64,000 nucleotides of DNA, from contig NZ_CP107799.1 of NCBI RefSeq assembly GCF_041431135.1, positions 8,820,501 through 8,884,500 on the forward strand. The letters are read 5' to 3'. Source of the stretch: Streptomyces sp. NBC_00554 (GTDB lineage Bacteria > Actinomycetota > Actinomycetes > Streptomycetales > Streptomycetaceae). The notes under the pieces were generated by a model. It was not told the DNA's origin. It saw only the letters and a list, made by a program, of their open reading frames with translations, and searched no databases. The translations under genes were made by a program, and so were the position numbers. This document shows, one piece after another, positions 50,306 to 57,342 of the stretch (its first letter is position 1; each line of letters begins with the position of its first letter).

Positions 50306-51361
50306 TCAGGACAGGCGTACCGCCGCGGAATGCGCCAGCGCGGTCAGTCCGCCGGCGGCGTGCGCCGGGAGATCCAACTCATGGAGGGCGTCAAGAGCCT
50401 CCTCGACCCGCGCTCCGATCATGTCCTCGATGCGGTCGGGCGCCCTCAGCCGGCGCATCACCTCGCGGACCGCGTCCAGCCCCTCCCCGACCAGGTCGTC
50501 CCGGCCCAGCAGGGAGTTCAACAGTTCGCGCTCCGCGTCGTCGGCGAGACGCCAAGTCTCTGCCAGCAGGGCCGTGGGTCGGCGACCGCGCACATCGTCG
50601 GCATTGGCCTTGCCGGTGTGCTCCGGGTCTCCGAACAGCCCGAGTAGATCGTCCCGGAGCTGGAACGCCTCGCCCAGTGGCAGCCCGTACGCGGAGTAGC
50701 CCTCGCGCAGCCGCGCGCCCGCCCCGGCCAGCGCACCACCGATCAACAGAGGCTGTTCGACGGTGTACTTGGCGGTCTTGTACCGGATCACCTTCAACGA
50801 CGCCTCGGTGTCCGGGCCGACTCCGGTCCGCAGGATCTCCAGACACTCGCCCGCGATGAGCTCACGGGCCATCACCGCCCACAACGGGCGGGCCCGGGCG
50901 AGATACGCGGCGGGCAGACCGCTGGTGGCGAACAACTGCCCGGCCAGCGCCATCAGCAGATCCCCCACCAGCATCGCCAACGACCGCGCGGCGGCATCGG
51001 CGTCCGGACGAGCCCCTACGGCCCCGCGCAGGGCGACGTGGGTCGTGGGTCGCCCATGCCGCAGCGGACTGTCGTCGATGAGGTCGTCGTGCACAACCGC
51101 TGCGGCGTGCACCAGCTCCATGGAGGCCGCCGCCCGCACCAGCGCGTCGCTGTCCGGTTGTCCCACCGCACGCCAGCCCCAGTAGCAGAACGCCGCCCGC
51201 AGCCGCTTGCCGTCCGCGACCGCCGCCTCCAGCCTCTCGGCCACCGTGCCGAGCATCGGATCGATTGCCGCGAACTCGTCGGCCTCCCGGGCGACGAACC
51301 GGCACAGCACCTCGTCCACGCGGGCCTTGAACGCGGCCCACTCCCACCGGTCAGACTTCAC
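50306..51361 (-). CDS. polyprenyl diphosphate synthase (GGPP-type)
   Basis: 351 residues. First Asp motif HDDLID (Asp92, Asp93, Asp96), GKRLRAAF for IPP binding (51-58), and second motif RDDLLGLFGD (Asp237, Asp238). Small residues ahead of the first motif (AAAVV) allow chains longer than C15, so geranylgeranyl or longer diphosphate is expected. The GTG at 51361 lies inside the last 11 bases of the small upstream gene, so they are coupled. Followed after 94 bases by the DUF2236 oxygenase. No terpene cyclase is present in the window. Confidence 0.92.
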   Translation of the reverse strand: MKSDRWEWAAFKARVDEVLCRFVAREADEFAAIDPMLGTVAERLEAAVADGKRLRAAFCYWGWRAVGQPDSDALVRAAASMELVHAAAVVHDDLIDDSPLRHGRPTTHVALRGAVGARPDADAAARSLAMLVGDLLMALAGQLFATSGLPAAYLARARPLWAVMARELIAGECLEILRTGVGPDTEASLKVIRYKTAKYTVEQPLLIGGALAGAGARLREGYSAYGLPLGEAFQLRDDLLGLFGDPEHTGKANADDVRGRRPTALLAETWRLADDAERELLNSLLGRDDLVGEGLDAVREVMRRLRAPDRIEDMIGARVEEALDALHELDLPAHAAGGLTALAHSAAVRLS

Positions 51362-51629
51362 CGGCGGCCTTCCGAGCCAGGGCGCGCCGGGCGAGGATCT
51401 CCAAGTGGGCCGGGGGCACGTCCGCGTACCGGTCCAGCACCAGGCGCCCACGCGCCACGAGCTCGTTCTCGGCCTCCGCCGCCAACTCCGCGGCGTCCGA
51501 CCGGCGTAGCAGCCCACGCACCGTCCCCAAGGCCGAACCCACCGTGCTCACCGCCAGATCGGCCAGCCCGACAGCCACCAACAGCGTCTGTCCGTCCAAG
51601 CCCCCGCGCCGTCCCGCTTCTTGCGTCAA
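51351..51629 (-). CDS. 92-residue helical protein coupled to the prenyl synthase
   Basis: Starts at TTG 51629 with GGGGGAGA five bases upstream. A weakly hydrophobic first half (TLLVAVGLADLAVSTVGSALGTV) may lie on the membrane; the second half is charged helix (AAELAAEAENELVARGRLVLDRY, PAHLEILARRALARKA). Overlaps the prenyl synthase start by 11 bases, and its own start overlaps the stop of a gene remnant by TTGA. Function unknown; possibly a partner of the synthase. Confidence 0.68.
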   Translation of the reverse strand: MTQEAGRRGGLDGQTLLVAVGLADLAVSTVGSALGTVRGLLRRSDAAELAAEAENELVARGRLVLDRYADVPPAHLEILARRALARKAAGEV

Positions 51630-51735
51630 GCCATCTCCCCCACCCGTCGTACATCCAAATAGCCCTGGGCACACAGCGTCCTTCCGAGCATCGCGTCCCA
51701 TCGGGTGCGAGAGCCGAAGAACTCACGATCGAGTG
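51626..51735 (-). pseudogene. 3' remnant of an upstream gene of the prenyl operon
   Basis: About 33 codons that read like real protein (REFFGSRTRWDAML, RTLCAQGYLDVRRVGEMA) end in a TGA that overlaps the TTG start of the 92-residue gene (TTGA), the usual sign of coupled genes. Upstream of about 51735 the frame stays open but loses protein character. The rest of the gene seems to have been deleted. Confidence 0.45.
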
Positions 51736-51756
51736 ATCTACCCGCTCGACCGTACG

Positions 51757-52036
51757 GATCACTGCCGGAGAGCACCCGTACGTCGTCCCGCGCGTCGTGA
51801 GCCCGCTGCTGACGCACCAACTGGGCCTGTCCCTGCCGTTCCTGGACTGCCCGCCCCGCCAGGATTACAAGCCGTATGTCCCCAAGGCCCCCTGCGCGTA
51901 CCGCAATCCGGGCCGACTGGAGTGCGCCTCGCCGATGCGGGCGTGAAGCGTCCGCCACCCGGCATGAACTCGGCGCGCCGGCGGAGCTGCTGACCGACTA
52001 CCAACTGAAGGTCGACCTGGGCGAGTTCCTCGGCTG
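51757..52036 (+). pseudogene. gene remnant with broken frames, function unknown
   Basis: One frame reads HPYVVPRVVSPLLTHQLGLS, then LPFLDCPPRQDYKPYVPKAP and CAYRNPGRLECASP to a stop at about 51946; the end of another frame reads APAELLTDYQLKVDLGEFLG to TGA at 52036. Both pieces have coding-like base use and no start codon or ribosome site. Most likely two parts of one decayed gene; I do not recognise the family. Confidence 0.45.
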
Positions 52037-52092
52037 ACGTTCGGCGATGAGGTGGGGCCCCGTGGACGATACGGTCCACCGAGGTGCGCGGA

Positions 52093-52899
52093 TCAGCTGA
52101 TGCAGACCAGCCCGAGCAGGCAGAGCCCTGACGGCGAGGAGGAGTCGGACGGTGAGGAGGTCGCCGACGAGGTGTCCGTGCTTGAGGTGCCGGTGCTGTC
52201 GGTGGCCGAGGGCGTGGGCGAGGCAGTCGTCCCGGTAGCGGTGTCCGTGGCATCGGACACCGTGGAGTCGGCCTGCGACTCGGCAGAGGACGCCGCCGTC
52301 GCCAGGGGAGTCGTGCCGCCGGCCTGTTGGGTCGTTGGCGTGGCCTGGGGCGCTGCGGCGGACTGCTCGTCCGGTGTGTTCGCCGTGGTCGCCGTGGAGG
52401 AGGGCGTGGCGGACGACGTGCGCTGGGATGGGCGCGTCTCGGTCGGCGTCGACGAGGCCGGAGTGGGCTCCGTGACCTGCTCCTCCGCGATCCCCATGGC
52501 TTCTCTGTCGGGCGCGGATGCAGCCTGCGTCCGATCCGTGGACTGCTGGTCCGTCAAGGAGACGGTCAGGCCGCCGCCGACCAGGGCGACCGCGGTGGCC
52601 ACCAGGGCCCTGCGCTGGGTCTTCCTCCAGCGCTCCCGCTGGCGACGCCGTGCCGCCCGGCCCGTCGGCGTCGGGAAGGGGGAGTCCGGGCCGTTGTACG
52701 GGTGCTCCTGCGGTGCCTCGTCGAATTCCTCGGCGTCGGGCTCCGCGTTGTGCCACAGCTGGGACGGGGCCTGCCACCCTGCTGTGACCGTCGCGGGCGT
52801 TCCGTCGGCGAGGGGAGCGATGCTCGGGGCGTAGGCGCCGCAGCCGGGGCACGCCAGGGCGCCGTTGAGGTGCCGACGGCAATCGGAGCAGTAGTCCAT
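52093..52899 (-). CDS. zinc-ribbon, single-pass membrane protein with Ser/Thr-rich exterior
   Basis: 268 residues. N-terminal zinc ribbon CSDC-x10-CPGC (residues 4-20), a disordered cytoplasmic part, a basic stop and one membrane helix (about 102-120, ALVATAVALVGGGLTV), then about 140 residues of Ser/Thr/Ala/Pro, a likely extended and perhaps glycosylated wall-spanning stalk, ending with two cysteines (GLCLLGLVC). ATG 52899 follows AGGAAG. No known function. Confidence 0.8.
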   Translation of the reverse strand: MDYCSDCRRHLNGALACPGCGAYAPSIAPLADGTPATVTAGWQAPSQLWHNAEPDAEEFDEAPQEHPYNGPDSPFPTPTGRAARRRQRERWRKTQRRALVATAVALVGGGLTVSLTDQQSTDRTQAASAPDREAMGIAEEQVTEPTPASSTPTETRPSQRTSSATPSSTATTANTPDEQSAAAPQATPTTQQAGGTTPLATAASSAESQADSTVSDATDTATGTTASPTPSATDSTGTSSTDTSSATSSPSDSSSPSGLCLLGLVCIS

Positions 52900-53096
52900 C
52901 TGCGATCTTCCTGAGTTCATTTCGCACGGGGGAGCGAGCCGCGAGTAAAGGTAACGAGGCTTCAGAAAGGGTGTGTGCAGCCTGTGTGACACTCCTGCGC
53001 AGATGTGTCCGGGGCGTGGCCGCCGGAACGACGCATCCACGCGCCATATCCGTTGGTTGCACGACTTTGGTCCGCTTCTCGGTTCGGACCGGTGCC

Positions 53097-53411
53097 GTTC
53101 GCGGCTACGTCCAGGGCCTGGATGAGGAGCTCACCGACCACGACCACGTTCTTCTCGTCCGGCACGGTCACTCGGCGCCGGAGGCCACGCAGAAGATCCT
53201 CCCGCTCACCGAGGCCCTCCTCGGCTTCGCGCAGGAAGCCGCCCGACGCCTGGGGCTTCCGCCCCTGGAGCGCTTCGTCGACCTCGGGCAGCGCGCGCCC
53301 GAGGACGTGGCCGTGATCGGCTTCGACGGGGCCCAGCACTCCTCGGACGGCTCGGCGCCCGCAGCGCCACCGTTTGCCTACGCCGGGCCCGGTTCTGTCC
53401 TGGCCACGTAG
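53097..53411 (+). pseudogene. uncertain coding remnant upstream of the convergent spermidine-synthase-like gene
   Basis: From about 53097 the frame has strong third-position G/C and reads VRGYVQGLDEELTDHDHVLL, then LTEALLGFAQEAARRLGLPP and EDVAVIGFDG. It has no start codon with a ribosome site and the upstream part is poor. Its last 34 bases overlap the 3' end of the facing gene. The EDVAVIGFDG text recalls LacI-type regulators, but too little is left to assign. The rest of the 52900-53377 gap shows nothing else. Confidence 0.35.
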
Positions 53412-54106
53412 ACGGTGTTGGTCGAGGTGCCGCCTTGCAGGGGATTGTCGAAGTCGACGACATGGGCTGCTGATTGCGGGAAGACCTCCGTGAGTGCGGA
53501 GGCGAACTGTTTGTCCGGCGGGTCGTTCGACCACAGGGCGAAGACCCCGTTGGGGTGAAGGTGCTCGGTGAGAGCGCGGAGCCCGGCAGGCTGGTAGAGC
53601 GCCGCGTGGCGCGGGTGGAGCACATGGCGCGGAGAATGGTCGACGTCCAGCAGGATGGCGTGGAAGCGGCGGCCCGGTTCACTCGGGTCCAGACCGCACG
53701 AATCGGCCGCCATCGCGAAGAAGTCGCCCTGAACCAGGCGGCAGCGGGGGTCCGAAGTCAGCCGGGCGCCGAGAGGGACCAGGCCCCGCTGATGCCAGTC
53801 GATGACTTCGGCGAGTGTGTCGATCACGGTCAGCGAGCGCACCCGTGGGTCGTCCAGCACGGCCTCGGCGGTGTACCCGAGTCCGAGTCCGCCGACGGCG
53901 ACGTCCAGTTCGGTGCCCGGCAGTTCCGCCAGTCCGAGTTCCGCAAGCGCGATCTCGCCGGCTGTGAACAGGCTGGACATCAAGAACTCGTCGCCGAGCT
54001 TCACCTCGTACACATCAGTGCCCGACGCCGGGTCGCGTCGGCGTCGCAGGCTGATGTCGCCCATCGCGGTCGGGCGCCAGTCGATCTCCTCGAAACGCGC
54101 GCTCAT
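53378..54106 (-). CDS. spermidine synthase-like protein
   Basis: 242 residues. Aminopropyltransferase-like fold: small N-terminal beta part (ISLRRRRDPASGTDVYEVKL), AdoMet-type loop VAVGGLGLGYTAEAVL, IDTLAEVIDWHQRGLVPLG, then LVQGDFFAMA and ILLDVDHSP. The catalytic Asp region is similar to SpeE but the substrate loops differ. ATG 54106 follows GAAAGG. Same orientation as RNase J but separated from it by a terminator. Confidence 0.82.
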   Translation of the reverse strand: MSARFEEIDWRPTAMGDISLRRRRDPASGTDVYEVKLGDEFLMSSLFTAGEIALAELGLAELPGTELDVAVGGLGLGYTAEAVLDDPRVRSLTVIDTLAEVIDWHQRGLVPLGARLTSDPRCRLVQGDFFAMAADSCGLDPSEPGRRFHAILLDVDHSPRHVLHPRHAALYQPAGLRALTEHLHPNGVFALWSNDPPDKQFASALTEVFPQSAAHVVDFDNPLQGGTSTNTVYVARTEPGPA

Positions 54107-54178
54107 CCGTTTACCTTTCTGACGCACCGCCGGTGCCCGAAGCCGGTGCCTCGAACGCCGCTCTGTGCAGGCGTGAAA

Positions 54179-54210
54179 CCGTTGCTGCCCTGCCGGCAGG
54201 GCAGCAACGG
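54179..54210. terminator. perfect 32-base palindrome, RNase J terminator
   Basis: Reads CCGTTGCTGCCCTGCC followed at once by its exact complement, 21 bases after the RNase J stop (minus strand). A 16-bp palindrome whose hairpin would need a small loop of the central bases. Confidence 0.8.
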
Positions 54211-54231
54211 GAGAGGGAAAGTGGCCGCCGG

Positions 54232-55917
54232 TCAGGCGTCGATGATGACGGGGATGATGAGGGGCCTGCGGCGGTGGGTACGGAAGGCCCAGTTCGCCAC
54301 GGCACGGGCGATGAGCTGTTCCAGCTGGTGTGCGTCGCCGACGCCTTCCTGGGCTGCGGTCGCCAGAGTCTTCTCGATGACAGGGATGACCGGTTCGAAC
54401 GTGGTGTCGTCGTGGACGAACCCGCGGGCCAGGAAGTCGGGGGTCTCGGCAAGGGCGCCCGTGTCGGCGTCGACGATCGCCACCACGGTGACCACGCCTT
54501 CCTCCGCGAGGGTGACGCGGTCCTTCAGGGACGCCTCGGTGGCGCCGCCGACCTCCATGCCGTCCACGTAGACGTTGCCCGCGGGCACCTTGCCGGTGAT
54601 CGACGCACGCCCGTCCACGAGGTCGACGACGACGCCGTCCTCGGCGATGACCACCCGCTCGGGATCGACCCCCGTACGGATGGCCAGGTCGGCGTTGGCC
54701 CGCAGGTGGCGCCATTCGCCGTGCACGGGCATGACATTGCGGGGCTTGACGATGTTGTAGCAGTACACGAGCTCACCGGCGCTGGCGTGCCCGGAGACGT
54801 GCACCTTGGCGTTGCCCTTGTGGACGACATGGGCTCCCCACCGGGTCAGCCCGTTGATCACCCGGTAGATGGCGTTCTCGTTGCCGGGGATCAGGGAGCT
54901 GGCGAGCAGGACGGTGTCGCCCTTGCCGATGCGGATCACATGGTCGCGGTTGGCCATCCGGGACAGCGCCGCCATCGGCTCGCCCTGGGATCCGGTGCAC
55001 ACCAGGGTGATCTTGTGGTCCGGCAGCTTCTCCATTTCCTTGGTACTCACGACCAGGCCGCTGGGAACCTTCAGATACCCGAGGTCGCGGGCGATGCCCA
55101 TGTTGCGGACCATGGAGCGGCCCACGAAGGCGACCTTGCGGCCGTGCTGGTGCGCGGCGTCCAGGACCTGCTGGATGCGGTGCACATGGCTGGCGAAACT
55201 GGAGACGATCACCCGGCGCGGGGCGGTACGCATCACCTGCTCGATCGCCGGGTTCAGGTCGCGCTCGGAGGTGGTGAAGCCAGGGACCTCGGCGTTGGTG
55301 GAGTCGGTGAGGAAGAGATCGACGCCTTCCTCGCCGAGGCGGGCGAAGGCGCGCAGGTCGGTGATGCGGTCGTCCAGCGGGAACTGGTCCATCTTGAAGT
55401 CGCCGGTGTGCAGCACCATGCCGGCCCCGGTGCGGATCGCGACCGCGAGACCGTCCGGGATGGAGTGGTTGACCGCGATGAATTCGCACTCGAAGGGGCC
55501 GAAACTGCGGCGGTCGCCCTCACGTACCCGCACCGTGCGCGGCCGGATTCCGTGCTCTTTGAGCTTGGCCTCCAGGAACGCCAGTGTCAGCTTCGAGCCC
55601 ACGACAGGGATGTCGGAGCGCTCTCGCAGCAGATATGGCACGCCACCGATGTGGTCCTCGTGGCCGTGGGTGAGCACCACGGCCACGATGTCGTCCAGGC
55701 GATCACGGATCGAGGTGAAGTCCGGCAGGATCACGTCCACGCCGGGCTGGGTCTCTTCGGGGAACAGCACGCCGCAGTCGACGATGAGCAGCTTGCCGGC
55801 ATGCTCGAAGACGGTCATGTTGCGGCCGATCTCACCCAGACCGCCCAGGGCGACGACCCTCAGCCCTCCTTCGGGCAGGGGAGGGGCGGCTTTCAGGTCG
55901 GGATGCGGATGGCTCAT
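54232..55917 (-). CDS. rnj: ribonuclease J
   Basis: 561 residues. Metallo-beta-lactamase core with HxHxDH at 84-89 (THGHEDH), further ligands in VNHSIPDGLAV and HTGDFKMDQFP, the beta-CASP domain (SSFASHVHRIQQVLDAA, CTGSQGEPMAALSR, SGHASAGEL, PVHGEWRHL) and a C-terminal domain (GEVGGATEASLKDR region onward). A 5'-to-3' exo- and endonuclease in mRNA decay and rRNA maturation. The best-known Streptomyces rnj lies next to dapA; the neighbours here differ, so this may be a second copy. ATG 55917 is preceded by a weak GTAACGTCAG. Confidence 0.93.
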   Translation of the reverse strand: MSHPHPDLKAAPPLPEGGLRVVALGGLGEIGRNMTVFEHAGKLLIVDCGVLFPEETQPGVDVILPDFTSIRDRLDDIVAVVLTHGHEDHIGGVPYLLRERSDIPVVGSKLTLAFLEAKLKEHGIRPRTVRVREGDRRSFGPFECEFIAVNHSIPDGLAVAIRTGAGMVLHTGDFKMDQFPLDDRITDLRAFARLGEEGVDLFLTDSTNAEVPGFTTSERDLNPAIEQVMRTAPRRVIVSSFASHVHRIQQVLDAAHQHGRKVAFVGRSMVRNMGIARDLGYLKVPSGLVVSTKEMEKLPDHKITLVCTGSQGEPMAALSRMANRDHVIRIGKGDTVLLASSLIPGNENAIYRVINGLTRWGAHVVHKGNAKVHVSGHASAGELVYCYNIVKPRNVMPVHGEWRHLRANADLAIRTGVDPERVVIAEDGVVVDLVDGRASITGKVPAGNVYVDGMEVGGATEASLKDRVTLAEEGVVTVVAIVDADTGALAETPDFLARGFVHDDTTFEPVIPVIEKTLATAAQEGVGDAHQLEQLIARAVANWAFRTHRRRPLIIPVIIDA

Positions 55918-56122
55918 ATTCTGACGTTACCGGAGAGTCCGCCGAGGTGATCCACTGGCTGCCCGGCGCGTGGATTGTGCTATTTGCCTGGGTGATTTGA
56001 GGTCAGTGATGGATCGGGAGGTCAAAGGCGTTAGCGTGGTGGGTGTTGGCGGCGAGCCCGGGCTGGCTTTGTGTTCGTTGTAGATGCCTGGTGGGGGTAA
56101 ACGTGCAGGTCAGAACGATTTC

Positions 56123-57286
56123 ATGAAATTGCTGCACACTTCCGACTGGCATCTCGGCCGGGCGTTCCACCGGGTGAACATGCTCGGCGCCCAGTCCGAG
56201 TTCATCGGCCACCTCGTCGCGACCGTGCGTGAGCGCGAGGTGGACGCGGTGGTCGTGTCGGGGGACGTGTACGACCGGGCGGTGCCGCCGCTGGCCGCGG
56301 TCGAACTCTTCGACGACGCCCTGCACCGGCTGGCCGACCTCGGTGTGCCCACGGTGATGATCTCCGGGAACCATGATTCGGCGCGCCGGCTGGGTGTCGG
56401 CGCGGGTCTCATCGGGCGGGCGGGCGTTCATCTGCGGACCGAGGCCTCGGCCTGCGGTACGCCCGTGGTGATCGCCGACGCGCACGGCGACGTGGCCTTC
56501 TACGGACTGCCCTATCTCGAACCGGCCCTGGTGAAGGACGAGTTCGGGGTGGAGAAGCCCGGCCACGAGGCGGTGCTCGCCGCTGCCATGGACCGGGTCC
56601 GCGCCGACCTCGGCGCGCGGGCGCCGGGCACCCGCTCCGTGGTCCTCGCCCATGCCTTCGTCACCGGGGGCGAGGCCAGCGACAGCGAGCGGGACATCAC
56701 GGTCGGCGGGGTCGCCTCCGTGCCCGCCGGGGTCTTCGACGGCGTCGACTACACCGCGCTCGGGCATCTGCACGGCAGCCAGACCATCACCGAGCGCGTG
56801 CGCTACTCCGGCTCCCCGCTGCCGTACTCCTTCTCTGAGGCCGACCACCGCAAGAGCATGTGGCTCGTGGACCTGGGCCCCGAGGGTCTGCTCGACGCCG
56901 AGCGGATCGACTGCCCCGTCCCTCGGGCGCTCGCCCGGATCCGAGGGCAACTGGAGGAGCTGCTCGCCGATCCGAAGCTGGCGCGCCACGAGGAGGCGTG
57001 GGTCGAGGCGACCCTCACCGACCCGGTGCGCCCGGCCGACCCCATGGCCCGGCTGACCGAGCGCTTCCCGCACACACTCAGCCTCGCCTTCGACCCGGAG
57101 AGAGCGCCGGAGGACCCAGACCTCTCCTATGCCCGGCGGCTCGCGGGCCGTGGCGAACAGCAGATCGCGGAGGACTTCGTCGCCCATGTGCGCGGCGCCG
57201 GACCCGACGCACGCGAACAGGCGGTGCTACGGGACGCGTTCGACGCGGTCCGCGCCGACGAGGCTGTACGGGAGGTGGCCCGGTGA
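56123..57286 (+). CDS. sbcD: exonuclease SbcCD subunit D
   Basis: 387 residues. Calcineurin-like nuclease domain with all five Mre11 motifs: HTSDWHLGR (residues 4-12), VVVSGDVYDRA, ISGNHDS, VVLAHAF and LGHLHG. Works with SbcC to open DNA hairpins and protein-blocked ends. ATG 56123 is chosen because MKLLHTSDWHLG is the universal start. Divergent from RNase J. Its TGA overlaps the GTG of a 19-codon ORF. Confidence 0.95.
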   Translation: MKLLHTSDWHLGRAFHRVNMLGAQSEFIGHLVATVREREVDAVVVSGDVYDRAVPPLAAVELFDDALHRLADLGVPTVMISGNHDSARRLGVGAGLIGRAGVHLRTEASACGTPVVIADAHGDVAFYGLPYLEPALVKDEFGVEKPGHEAVLAAAMDRVRADLGARAPGTRSVVLAHAFVTGGEASDSERDITVGGVASVPAGVFDGVDYTALGHLHGSQTITERVRYSGSPLPYSFSEADHRKSMWLVDLGPEGLLDAERIDCPVPRALARIRGQLEELLADPKLARHEEAWVEATLTDPVRPADPMARLTERFPHTLSLAFDPERAPEDPDLSYARRLAGRGEQQIAEDFVAHVRGAGPDAREQAVLRDAFDAVRADEAVREVAR

Positions 57287-57342
57287 CATCACTTCCACCG
57301 GACAACGTACGGCCGCTGGACTTCACGGAGGGCGCCCGATGA
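57283..57342 (+). CDS. 19-codon ORF linking sbcD and sbcC
   Basis: GTG 57283 overlaps the sbcD stop (GTGA) and the ORF (VTSLPPDNVRPLDFTEGAR) ends in a TGA that overlaps the sbcC start (ATGA at 57339-57342). It exactly fills the gap, so ribosomes ending sbcD could pass through it to sbcC. It may be only a coupling device; the sbcC start has its own GGAGGG inside this ORF. Confidence 0.4.
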   Translation: MTSLPPDNVRPLDFTEGAR

